From Patagioenas fasciata (taxonomy: Eukaryota; Chordata; Aves; Columbiformes; Columbidae): DNA of 64,000 nucleotides. The notes below the pieces were generated by a model. It saw nothing but the letters and a program-made list of their open reading frames with translations, was not told the origin of the DNA and made no database searches. The DNA lies in NCBI RefSeq assembly GCF_037038585.1, contig NC_092560.1, positions 58,211,049 through 58,275,048 on the forward strand, in the 5' to 3' direction. Position numbers and translations under genes: made by a program. This document shows positions 26,201 to 34,519 of the stretch, piece by piece (within the stretch, counting starts at the first letter, position 1; each line of letters opens with the position of its first letter).

Positions 26201-26428
26201 GCTAGTGAGGGGGATCTTGATGGATTTGCAGATCAGAGTTCACAGCTGTTGGGCTTCAGGCTGGAAAAAAATACCCAGGAAGCTGCTCTATCAGATGTTT
26301 TACTGACAAGTACTGAAGGACAAACTGTGAGAGCTGAAACAGTGGAAGGAAATACACCATCATTTGATGAAATGCCAAAAAGTTACCTTCCTCAGACTGT
26401 GAGACAAGGAGGATATATGCCTCAGTGA
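2232..26428 (+). CDS. IL6ST: IL6ST (gp130), interleukin-6 family signal transducer; 15 coding exons
   Basis: The gene encodes gp130, the plasma-membrane co-receptor through which IL-6, IL-11, LIF, OSM, CNTF and related cytokines activate JAK-STAT3, SHP2/ERK and SOCS3 feedback (family knowledge). Hand splicing of 15 exons gives 2745 nt, 914 residues plus stop, against about 918 in human. Approximate domain order: signal peptide 1-22, Ig-like D1 23-126, cytokine-binding FN3 domains D2 127-224 and D3 225-328 with WSDWS at 314-318, FN3 D4 329-429, D5 430-522, D6 523-618, membrane helix 624-646, box 1 near 655-665 ([11 protein letters not shown]), then a 236-residue last-exon tail. The tail keeps YSTVV (Tyr765, SHP2/SOCS3 site), YRDQ (773), YLPQ (901), YMPQ (911) and the STQPLL dileucine signal. 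All junctions are GT-AG and preserve frame. The start ATG begins a hydrophobic leader matching the family. The third STAT3 motif reads YFKR. No frame break was seen, so the gene looks functional. Confidence 0.97.
3392..3703 (+). CDS. IL6ST: IL6ST coding exon 2 (Ig-like domain D1)
   Basis: A long pyrimidine tract precedes TTTCAG and the exon ends at GTAAGT. It encodes the Ig-like domain, with [10 protein letters not shown] near the start, PKEQY, the NRT glycosylation sequon, SSVTF and LTCNIL, all recognisable against mammalian gp130. It has phase 1 in and phase 1 out. A second in-frame acceptor lies six bases downstream. Confidence 0.95.
4314..5501 (-). mobile_element. CR1 retrotransposon, 5'-truncated, about 1.2 kb, in IL6ST intron
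   Basis: The left edge has the CR1 3' tail in reverse (AATCATAGAATC). A minus-strand frame at 4918-5316 encodes reverse transcriptase segments [11 protein letters not shown] and a damaged catalytic box ADNTK (normally ADDTK). The 5' half is missing. The element is antisense to IL6ST and dead. Confidence 0.93.
5608..5630 (-). promoter_or_regulatory. CTCF-like motif in IL6ST intron
   Basis: The minus strand reads AACACTAGGAGGCACCAA, close to the CACTAGGnGGC core of CTCF sites but with a mismatch inside it. Confidence 0.3.
6686..6818 (+). CDS. IL6ST: IL6ST coding exon 3 (FN3 D2, first half)
   Basis: The exon begins after TACAG and encodes [12 protein letters not shown], the conserved start of gp130 domain 2, with cysteine-containing strands (MTCTWNPG). 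It ends at GTAAGT in phase 2. Confidence 0.95.
7171..7208 (+). mobile_element. Short CR1 3'-end fragment
   Basis: AGAAGGTCCCTTCCAATCC followed by CATTCTATGATTCT is the characteristic end of CR1 elements. Only about 40 bp remain recognisable. Confidence 0.75.
8032..8192 (+). CDS. IL6ST: IL6ST coding exon 4 (FN3 D2, second half)
   Basis: The acceptor is TTTAG and the donor GTAACT. The exon encodes the second half of domain 2, including the conserved [10 protein letters not shown] strand, and ends with PIEI before a phase 1 junction. It is missing from simple open-reading-frame scans because it is short. Confidence 0.94.
8533..8684 (+). CDS. IL6ST: IL6ST coding exon 5 (FN3 D3, first half)
   Basis: The exon follows TTCTAG and ends at GTAACA. 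It reads [11 protein letters not shown] then KLSWEN and FNIRYK, matching the first half of gp130 domain 3. It is 152 nt long and ends in phase 0. Confidence 0.94.
9049..9568 (+). mobile_element. CR1 3' fragment in IL6ST intron
   Basis: The sequence reads like the C-terminal end of CR1 ORF2 in the sense direction (CACTACAAGAAAGACACTGA, GAAAAAAGGAGACTGAGGGG, CTGCCCAGGGAAGT) and ends in AATGATTCTGTGATGCT. The frame is broken. Confidence 0.88.
10950..11109 (+). CDS. IL6ST: IL6ST coding exon 6 (FN3 D3, WSxWS box)
   Basis: The exon follows TTCACAG and ends at GTAAGT. It encodes [30 protein letters not shown] and the diagnostic class I cytokine receptor box YWSDWSE. It ends in phase 1. Confidence 0.96.
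12455..12728. repeat. 137-bp tandem duplication (two copies) containing a CR1 tail
   Basis: The stretch from 12455 is repeated from 12592, offset 137 bp, and by eye the two copies are essentially identical. Each unit includes TTCCTTCAGGGCAGTGGCAC and the reversed CR1 end AATCACAGAATGTCAGGGAT. A 135-residue frame across it is an artefact of the repeat. Confidence 0.92.
12540..12742 (-). mobile_element. CR1 3'-end fragments, one in each tandem copy
   Basis: AGAATCACAGAATGTCAGGG and GGTCCTCAAAAGATCATC are the reverse complement of a CR1 terminus. The piece occurs at 12540-12590 and again from 12677. The second copy continues into TAGTCCAATCC. Confidence 0.82.
16490..16572 (+). CDS. IL6ST: IL6ST coding exon 7 (FN3 D4, first part)
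   Basis: This 83-nt exon follows TCATCAG and ends at GTAAAG. It encodes KPSKGPAIW through HLMWK, the N-terminal strands of domain 4. The equivalent IL31RA exon at 59469-59551 has the same length. Confidence 0.93.
17733..17952 (+). CDS. IL6ST: IL6ST coding exon 8 (FN3 D4, second part)
   Basis: The acceptor is TAACAG and the donor GTTAGT. The exon encodes [16 protein letters not shown], an NLTLKM strand and [15 protein letters not shown], the rest of domain 4. It ends in phase 1. Confidence 0.95.
18043..18083 (-). mobile_element. Short CR1 3'-end fragment
   Basis: AGAATCATAGAATTGTTTTG followed by GTTGGAAAAGACCTTTA is a reversed CR1 terminus, about 40 bp, in IL6ST intron sequence. Confidence 0.75.
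19116..19292 (+). CDS. IL6ST: IL6ST coding exon 9 (FN3 D5, first part)
   Basis: The acceptor is ATCACAG and the donor GTATTT. The exon encodes [19 protein letters not shown], the paired-tryptophan strand of domain 5 (VIEWC) and GTYLKG. It is 177 nt long and ends in phase 1. Confidence 0.95.
19991..20092 (+). CDS. IL6ST: IL6ST coding exon 10 (FN3 D5, second part)
   Basis: This 102-nt exon follows CTTTTAG and ends at GTAAGT. It encodes [20 protein letters not shown] and then [10 protein letters not shown]. The equivalent IL31RA exon is also 102 nt. It ends in phase 1. Confidence 0.93.
20640..20786 (+). CDS. IL6ST: IL6ST coding exon 11 (FN3 D6, first part)
   Basis: This 147-nt exon follows TTACAG and ends at GTAACA. 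It encodes [32 protein letters not shown] and GNET, closely matching gp130 domain 6. It ends in phase 1. Confidence 0.95.
21732..21872 (+). CDS. IL6ST: IL6ST coding exon 12 (FN3 D6, second part)
   Basis: This 141-nt exon follows CTCTAG and ends at GTAAGG. It encodes [20 protein letters not shown], then MAYTDEGG and FTFTTQKFG, the last extracellular strands. It ends in phase 1. Confidence 0.95.
23127..23223 (+). CDS. IL6ST: IL6ST coding exon 13 (transmembrane helix)
   Basis: The exon follows TCTTCAG and ends at GTAAGT. It encodes [20 protein letters not shown] followed by [11 protein letters not shown], a single membrane helix with a basic stop-transfer end. This is one of the best-conserved parts of gp130. 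It ends in phase 2. Confidence 0.97.
24292..24468 (+). mobile_element. CR1 3' fragment in IL6ST intron
   Basis: GAGGCTGCCCAGGGGGGTTG, CTGTGTAACCTCATCTAGGT and a final ATATTCTGTGATTCTAG identify a CR1 3' end in sense direction, about 175 bp. Confidence 0.9.
24530..24549 (-). promoter_or_regulatory. CTCF-like motif in IL6ST intron
   Basis: The minus strand reads ACACTAGATGTCGCCA, one core mismatch from the CTCF form CACTAGATGGCGCCA. It lies just after a CR1 3' end. Confidence 0.3.
24757..24838 (+). CDS. IL6ST: IL6ST coding exon 14 (box 1, JAK-binding)
   Basis: The exon follows TTTACAG and ends at GTAATA. It encodes [15 protein letters not shown] and AQWSP, the proline-rich box 1 that binds JAK kinases in this family. 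It is 82 nt long and ends in phase 0. Confidence 0.95.
25718..26428 (+). CDS. IL6ST: IL6ST coding exon 15 (cytoplasmic tail and stop)
   Basis: The exon follows TTTCAG and ends at TGA, giving 236 residues. It holds the box 2 region ([14 protein letters not shown]), a serine-rich stretch ([14 protein letters not shown]), the YSTVV SHP2/SOCS3 site, the STQPLL internalisation motif and YxxQ STAT3 sites YRDQ, YLPQ and YMPQ. The site homologous to human Tyr814 reads YFKR. The last four residues are YMPQ, as in mammals. Confidence 0.98.
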   Translation, partial: HNFSSKDQMYPEGSFTDVSVVEIEADDKKSFSEQDLKPFDLLKKEKSTSEGHSSGIGGSSCMSSPRQSVSDSDEGETTQNTSSTVQYSTVVLNGYRDQTPVQVFSRSESTQPLLDSEERSEDQTGGSDSTTLRQQYFKRNRGQDETNTDRQCFERTKQITSASEGDLDGFADQSSQLLGFRLEKNTQEAALSDVLLTSTEGQTVRAETVEGNTPSFDEMPKSYLPQTVRQGGYMPQ

Positions 26429-27840
26429 GAGAGGAAACTGGCTCTGTTTAGGCCTTCATTAGTGCCTGTTCACACTTGCTCCTGTGTTTTGGATAAATTA
26501 AGCTAGGTATTTTTGTCTGAATACAGATAGAAATATTGAAATCAAGTGAAGACTACATTGACAAAGTACAGTAAGGCCTGATTTTGTGGAAAATTTGCAG
26601 TCCAGACTTGCTGGAGACTTTTACGCACTACATAAACTGTCTGGATAGCTGAACAAGCCGTTGTGCTACCTTGGGTTTTTTGCCTTGTCATACCAGACTT
26701 ACACATGATTGAAAATGGCAGGTTTTGATTAACCACATCAGGCAATAGACCTCCTAGAAGAAATACTTTGATTTGTGACAGAGTACAAGCCTGAAAAGCC
26801 AGCTTTAGTTGCTTGGAGCATCTTTGTGCAAAAGACTGAAGCTTAGTATTCTAACATGGAACAATTGTGTCATTTAGTTTTCAGTTGCTTGATTGACTTT
26901 CTGAATTCTAACTTGGCTTACCAGACATGCAAATCATGTTCACCCCCATTTAAAAGTTACCAAAGTTAAACAGAACTTGCTGTGCTGTGCAAATAAGAAA
27001 ACACCATGATCGCTTGACCCTGAATGCTACTATAGTAATTGATGTTCTGCCTATGTTTAGATATGTGTGCACACATTATTATATAATAATTTGGTCTAAA
27101 AACGTGCCTTGCAACCTGATGCAATTCAGTCTCATGTTCAGAAGTTTTAAAATCCAGATAAACATACAGATTAACAGTTACTCAGAGGTTTTGTACCCAG
27201 ATCCCTGTCTGTTTATAGCATACCTCTCTGGTTGTAGAAATTGCCTCTGTTTAATAAGTGCATCTTTGCTTTATACAGCTTGAGAGGCAAGTAATGAGCT
27301 GTAACTTTTTACCATTTTTGTAACTGCTCAGGAGAAAGAGTAGATGACCTTCTTCCTGATGGACGACAACAGTGTGCTGTAGCCTCACTGTTAGTGCTGC
27401 AGGACCTCCTTAAAACTGAAAGCAGCAAACACCAAAGCATTCAAAGTCGTGGAAACTCTCAGAAGAAAAAAACAAAACCTATTCCCTGAATTAAAGCATT
27501 ACTGGTAATATGTATCTGTTAGCAGTCATGAGCCACAAATAACACTTTAAGTGGCTGCTAAAATTCCTTTTTTCCTTAAGTCTAATTTTTCTCCTGTTCA
27601 TACAGTTCGCATTTTATTGAAGAAGGTACACTTCTTGAAGATTATCTCTACGAGGGTTTAAACAAAAATGAAACTACATTAGAATGAGCCCCTTCTCCAA
27701 TTATAACTAGAAATTTTATGGCACTCTTTTAGATTTTTTTTTTTTTTGCCTTAATCTAGTCAGCTTTCTAATCTGACACTAATAAAGCCTTTATTCAAAA
27801 CACTAAATGCTGTGTTGAGAGAATAAAACAAGGTTTTATT
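26429..27840 (+). other. IL6ST: IL6ST 3' untranslated region (at least the proximal form)
   Basis: The sequence directly after the TGA is AT-rich, unique and contains no long frame. Two AATAAA hexamers, at 27781 and 27822, with T/GT-rich sequence after them, would give a 3' UTR of about 1.4 kb. Mammalian IL6ST also uses much longer 3' UTRs, so a distal end further right is possible. The boundary is an inference. Confidence 0.55.
27781..27827 (+). terminator. Candidate polyadenylation signals of IL6ST
   Basis: AATAAA occurs at 27781-27786 and again at 27822-27827. GTGTTGAG lies between them, and TTTTATTTCTCC follows the second. Presence of the hexamer is seen; use of the site is inferred. Confidence 0.45.
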
Positions 27841-30800
27841 TCTCCTTCAGCAAAGAACTATGTATTTAAGACCACCTGAAACATTTTGTGCTGTGACCTC
27901 TGGTGCTGCTGTTCTGCAGAGCACTTCCTAAAGGCCCTGGAAAAGCAGGTGTCACTATCATTTCAGCCTCCCTTGGCCTTGTCTGCCAGCCTTCATGGAA
28001 GGACAGGTGTACATACAAATGTTCACCTGCATCTTCTGCTCTTGTGACAAAAAAACTCAATACTAGAGTAAATTCATAAGATTACCTCTCGAAGTCTGGA
28101 CTATTTAAAACAGATAAAGAATGCAGAAATTTAAAAAACATTTCTGTGTTCCACAGTTCTTTTCTCTCAACAGTATACTTTGTATCTGGGCACTTTTTTA
28201 AACTAACAGGCTATATTGTAGCTTACTATAACTACACATTTCTTCAGACCAGTCCTCTTCCTTTTATTCCCAACTTCACCTCAGCACCTTCAAACTCCCT
28301 CCCTGAGGGCAGGAGCATAATCAAAGCTGTGCTGTCAAGAGACAGCAGAGACCATCTTTCATTTTTTCAGAAGCTGAAAGAGCATTTTTTTCATCAGAAC
28401 ACATTCCTCTTGGAAAATAATAGGAGTTAATTTACTGGCAGATGGGTTGTCTTTTCTATGCAAACTATATAGTGACTGTAGAAACCACAAGTGAAAGGTA
28501 AAGTGTCTGCAATGTGTATGTTTATTAGAGCTGCCCTGCAACCGCGTGCATCTAATCCACCTCCGGTGCATCTCTGAAACATTGTGGGCCACAACCTGGC
28601 TGCTTAGTCCGAACATTGCTTGGAAGGCCAGATACTTTCAAAAACATGCAGATTTTTTTTTTTTTTTCTTTGGTGATCTGGTGATGCTAACTTTTGATAG
28701 CATCAAAGAATATGATGCATTTGTCATAATTGAGGGGCAACTTCAGTTATTCTTGAAGTTGCTATTTGCCTTTCTGTTGTGTAAAAGAAGGGCATTTTGT
28801 TCTCAGTTGTTGTTAATCATGGACCGTTTCCAAATATTGGAAAAGTATTGTCAAGAGATTTGCATTTTTAAAGGTCTGTGCTAATGAGATGTCTGGCCTG
28901 TCATGTCTAGCATCTTTCTTTGTTGTGGTTAGGGGTAATCAACTCACAGAACCATAGAGGAGTGTATCCTAGAGAAAATTCTGTATATCTGGCAGAGCTA
29001 TATTCTATCTTTCAGTCTTGTGCATTTATCTAGGGCTAAATTACTAAAAACTAAGCAGGAGATACTGGTGGGTGAGCAGCTTGTAGAAGCCACAATACAT
29101 ACAAATAACAGGTTTATGGCTTGTTCATAAGCCTATGTGCCAAATATTATACCGTGCAGTGTCAGGATTTAACTTGATTTTGTACTTGGATCGTAACAAT
29201 CTAATTGTATCAAACAGTTAAATACAGGTTTTTTTGAGCATCTGTAATGTCATTATAGCAACCTGCTGAAATTCTCTGAAGTTGGCCCTAACATAGCAGT
29301 TAAAGAAAAAGCTTCTTCCCCCCCAGTAACTATGTTGCACTTTAGAAAATAAAGGCATTATTAAAATAAAATCACACTTCAGTACTGACACTTTGATGTC
29401 CATCTTGATTTCCTGGACTGGGATTTTTCAGGTAGGGGTGGGAGAATAACTGTAAAGACCTTGTAACTTTGATGGCAGGCAAGGGAGGCTAGTAGGAATA
29501 GAAACTATTTTTCGTGTATTAGCATGTTTGGAAGGTCTCTTAAGTGCAGGTTGGCTAACTGCTCCTCTGTTTACAAAAAAGTTAATATATTTACCTCCAG
29601 TGTTGTGGTGGTTTTGCTAGAACAGAAGGTTGTTGGGGTTATTTCTGGGGTGTGTTGGCTTGCTTTCAGGGCAGTGAATCTGGTAATATCCTCTCCCACT
29701 GTAGTAAAAGTTTTGGGATTATGTTCCATATGCCCTGCTGTAGCAAACTGCCTGTTAAGCCTTAACCTGGCAGCACAAAACACAACAGACCCAGAATTTT
29801 TCTAAAGTTCGTTCTGGAGTGCTTGTGACAGGCATGTGCCTATCTGTGCTACAGCAGCCTAGCAAAATGACAGTTATCAGGACTGGAAAAAAATTTTGGC
29901 CTTAGGAGGAGGAAGGAGTTTGCATGCGAGGGCTGAGTCCTGTTCTTGGGCACTGGAGAGGTCCCATGGCCTGGGGTGGGGTTTGCAGCTTCAGCTTTGA
30001 CTGTAGACCATGAGCAAGTAAACCACAAGTAAGTTAAAACTTACATTAGTGGGCCAGATATGTGGGAATCATCATGTTGGTTTAACTTCAGTAGTGGAAT
30101 TTGTTTAATTAGTGCCAGGTCTTGAATATCCAAGACCCACATCAATATATGCTGCGGGATTTGAAGCTCCAAAGACTCTTAAATTGTTAATAATAGTCAG
30201 CCCCACTCCAGGACATTCACATTTTAAATTTTAATTAGTGTGCTTTAAACAGGACTAAATATACTAGTTTATTGTCCCTCAGTTGTTGTAATTAAGGTTA
30301 ACTGTTATTTCGATACATTCCTTAATGTGTGTTAAAAAGTTCTTCCGACTGGTGGATTTTAAAACGTTATTAATCCCCTGTAACCTTGTCTGTTTGGTAG
30401 GATTGCTACACATAGCTGTTCTAAAATTCCAAGAGTTGCTTTTAATGGTATTTGGAAGTAGTTTATAACAAAAATTTTGAGGGCTTTTTTCATGAAAAGG
30501 CCATCCAGGAATTACAGCCAACCCCACAATATTCATCTTAGCTTTTGTTCTGGAAAACTGCAGTAAAGGGGAGGTATAAGTGCATTAAGTACCTTGCATT
30601 GAACTCACTAATTCTCTTCTCTCTTCCTTAAAAGAGATAGGATTAGCTAAGAAAGAAAAAAAAAAAAAAAGGAAAAAAAACTATAATATGTATGTTTGCT
30701 TTCACTTGTTTCCTTTTTAGTACTTGTGCAATCTGAGCCATTCCTAATAATGAAAGTAGTGCTGACTAAATGCACAAGGCTGCATTTTTTTTTTTAAGGC

Positions 30801-31880
30801 CACAAGATTTGATATGAACAGATTGAAATTTAATGAGTAAGGGCCAGATCTCAGCAACTGTCCACTTCCCCCTCCACCCCGCTCTTAATTTTAGTGCAGA
30901 GAGAGGACGGGTAGTAAGTACCTCGCAGAACGCAGCCTTAGCCACTGCTTGTGTTTAATTGCAACGCAAACCTTGAAGGGGATAAAAGGGATCATATGGG
31001 GATATATGCAATAAAGGCATTGCTACTCTGCAGAAGCACACATTTGTAACAGCAGATCAAGACCGCGTATGGCACAACTGCCGACAGATGGACAGACAGC
31101 TCCTCCTGCACAGGCTGAAGCATCTTCTGCAGCCTGACCAGCTGCTCTTCTCTGGTGACAGCAGGCGCGGTAGATGCGTGTTCTGTGCGGTGTTCAAACC
31201 GGTAACACCTTTTGCTTTTCTTCATATCAAAGCACATTCGTTAGTGGATCCAGTCAACTTGCTGTGGTTTTTTAATACACCAGTCTTGTTTACAGTGTCA
31301 CATACAGACTGACACTTTGATACAGTGATGGATTGTCTCATAACCAAGCGCTTTTATTTGGGGATAAGGAGTCTACGGTCAGGGTTACTGGTCATCAAAT
31401 GTTGCTGTGTGGATACTGGCATCTAGGCGAGCAGCCATGTGGGACATGGGGACAGACCTGCTCAGAAGGAGAGTGCCTTGATGCTGGATTGGATGGATAG
31501 CAAATGTAAATATTGTCTAATTTTACTATGTACTTCAAGTAAGTATGGCTGATGAAGCTACTGGTAATTTGAATGCCAGCTTTAAAGGGCTTGCATACTT
31601 CAGCCAAACGTTAAACTTGTAAATTGCTGCATAAGCTGTCTCTATATGGAAATGTCTTAATACCAGTACACTATCTTGATTCTTTTGCAAACTGCATGTT
31701 TATTGTCATATAAACTTTGCTTTCTACAATTTACTTAATGGTCAGTTTTGAATGTCTTCTTCTTCTTTGTTACACAACTGAGCCTGAATGTTACATTTAT
31801 CTCGTACATAATCTATGGAAAGAAAACAAAACAAAATTCCATACTCTGTGTGCTGGAGTCCATGTTTTGTAAGGCTGAAT
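27841..31880. other. Intergenic AT-rich sequence, no gene recognised
   Basis: I see no coding exon with homology here, only chance frames under 115 residues. It may include a distal part of the IL6ST 3' UTR. Several poly-T and poly-A runs occur (28650-28670, 30650-30680). Confidence 0.5.
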
Positions 31881-32539
31881 AGTCACCGAAGGAGAAGAGT
31901 CTGGGCACTTACCTAACAGGCAAGAAACAGACATTCCCAGAGAAGGGACCATGACCATGGTCCCCCAGGACAAAAGGCCACCAACTGGGTATATGGGCAA
32001 GTCCAGCAGCAAGTGAATGCTCTTTAGTCCAGGTCCCTGTCCCACAGACGCAGCTGCCCATGGGTGTGTATGTTCTGTGCTCCGGGATCTCACCAGGGAG
32101 GGGGTGGCTGTGTCTGCCTGCGGCTCTGTGCTCCAGAGGTTTTAGGCAAGGCTTGTTTAGATCTGTTGAAAATGGGAAGAAGAGTGCCCAGAAATCCGGT
32201 TCTAAGAACACCACAGGAGGGAGGAGCAGGGTGTAACACATTCACACAGGCTCAAGTCCAAGAAAGGAGTCACAGGCCTGGCTACATCTGACATTGCCCT
32301 CAGATTTAACTGTGTTTGGTTCTTTTGTTTCTAATGGGTGGAGGACCCTCACTGGCCTGTATTCACCTTACATCTCAGTACTGCAAAAGCACAGTTCCAT
32401 CTTTAAAAGAGTCACATCTGCAAAGGCTGCAAGGATGGCACTTGAGGAAAGACAGCCTCCCCTTCCTGGCTAAAGCTCTGATTTTTGTAGGTTGTAAAAT
32501 GTTTAATAAGCACAAACTCAAACCCATGTAAAACTGATT

Positions 32540-32569
32540 GGGGGCCAAGGGGGAGGGCAGGGATGAGGG
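32540..32569 (+). other. G-quadruplex-type motif
   Basis: Five G-runs of at least three (32540-32544, 32549-32553, 32555-32557, 32560-32562, 32567-32569) are separated by one to four bases. This meets the usual quadruplex pattern. Folding is inferred. Confidence 0.6.
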
Positions 32570-33799
32570 TGTTACATGTAACCTCTAGCACCAAAAATAA
32601 ATTCCGTGACTGCCACAGGAGAGCCACCCCAGATATGTCAAACCAGTTAACATTTGGTGTTAAATTAGGTGCAAAGCTAACACCAGACTCCTTTCCTAAA
32701 ATGTTAGTGAATTTATCACTATTTTCATATGAGGCCTCTGAAGTCTCTCCAGGAGCATGGGGTTTTTTTAATGTGTCCTCACCTGAGATTGTAGCTGCTG
32801 AGCATCAGCGCAGTTGTGCTCCACAACTGCAGGGAGAAGCACACACAGAAGAGGAGGCAGCAGCTTCATCTTTACAGCCTGCCTCACTGCCGGCAGAGCA
32901 AGAGTGCTTCCTGTAACAGTTAAACAGAGGAAACAGGGCTGGACAGTGAATGACGGGAATGCCCTGATTTCCACAGGAAACACATACTTGCACAGCGTGC
33001 ACATCAGAACACCAGAGGCTGCCAGGTTCCTGGGAACTGCTCCATCCCCATGGCTGGGAGCCAGCAGAGCCTGCGGAGGAGCTGGGATGTGTCTCACCCC
33101 AAGGAAGCCCTGGGCAGCCCAGGCTTGTGCAGCCGGGACGGGCGCTGGGCAGCAACACAGCACAGCAATCTCGGAACAGCAGGGCGGACAGGAGGCCTGC
33201 CAGTCCTGCGCACCTCAGGGCAATGTGTTTGAGGGCTGCTGGGGGGTTACAGATTCGCTTTGACCACTGATAATACAGTAGCATAGAACCTCTCTGCAAA
33301 AGCACCTAACATGTATTTTCCAGACAATTGTGCTGTTCATGGCTGAGTGACCCAGTGCTTTCCTGTCTTCCCAGCCATCTGCAACTACCATGAAATCACT
33401 AGCAGACCCAAAATGTCCATCCCATCCTCTACAAATAGCTAGGAGATTCCTGGCTCAGCCAGGGAGCCTCAGCACGAATGACCTGACCAGGAGTTACAGG
33501 ATGAAATTCAGAGCGAGTAATCTGACTCCAGGCTTTCCTGCAGAATGGAAACTTGCTGCGGGCCTCACGCTGGCTTTTGTCTTATATAAGTCGTGTTGTG
33601 TGCTCAGGCACTGAGCTAGGTCAGAGGCCAGCAAAAGCTTTCGGTGATGGGACAACTCTGCAGCAGTCATTCACCTGTGTCTGCTGCAGCTGCTGGCAGA
33701 GCCTGTTATTCTGAGCACACAGTGCAGTGCATCAGGTTCTGGGCAGAAAAACCCCAAATGAAGCTCCTCAGAAAATACCCCTCAGGGCTGGGGCAATCG

Positions 33800-33818
33800 T
33801 TGCCACCAGAGGGCAGCT
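33800..33818 (+). promoter_or_regulatory. Strong CTCF-binding motif candidate
   Basis: GCCACCAGAGGGCAGCT fits the vertebrate CTCF core consensus at nearly every informative position. It lies between the 3' ends of two convergent genes, a plausible place for an insulator or loop anchor. Binding is not shown. Confidence 0.55.
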
Positions 33819-34519
33819 GAACAGCAGATACGTGCCGGCAAAGCGAACTGGGAGCAGCGCGGCAGCACCCTGGTGCTGAGGCTGTGGGCAGGAGCCTGGG
33901 CATTGTCTGGAGACTCAGAGCATGACAGATGGGCTGCTCTCCACAGCAAAACATGGCCCCACTCCTGGCCTTCAGGTGCCTTTCTGGGAGGTCCTGGGCA
34001 GCCCAGCCTGGCCCCAGCACCCCAGAACCCATTTGGCCAGCCAGGGCCATGCCAGGAGATGGCAGCAAGATGTCGCTGTTAAAAGCTGGACAGGCTGACT
34101 GCTCCAGCCCCACCTCCTACCCCTGGCCAAATTACTCATGTGGGGGTTTTTTTTAATATATTTTTTTTCTGACGGTTTAGCAGGCATCCTTGGCTTCTCT
34201 CCCACCTCTCCCTTTGTCAGCAAAAGCTCTGACCCTTGTTTGTGCTCCCATCACCTGCAGTCCCGGGTCAGACATTAAATCCAGACCCATGGGAAGGGTC
34301 AGTGCCCATACACTGCCAGGCAGGTCAGGGTCCCACTGCCCTCTGGCACGCAGCCCCTTGGCTGGGGACACACAATGGCCGGTCCTCACGAAACGGGCCC
34401 AGATTGTTGGCTCCCTGTCCCAACTGGCTGACTAACAAGCTGGGATTTGCTAACAGGAAGCCTGTTCTCATGCATTGCTATGGCCTGAATCACTGCACTG
34501 CACCATCCAGATGAGTGAT

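Noticed and set aside
32768..33305. Overlapping frames of 131-166 residues on both strands as possible genes
   Set aside because: They arise in a GC-rich block, overlap each other on both strands, lack recognisable domains and show no splice or start context. Composition explains them.
33706..34113. 135-residue minus-strand frame as a coding gene
   Set aside because: It has no recognisable domain or repeat and no supporting exon neighbours, and it overlaps other frames in the same GC-rich block.
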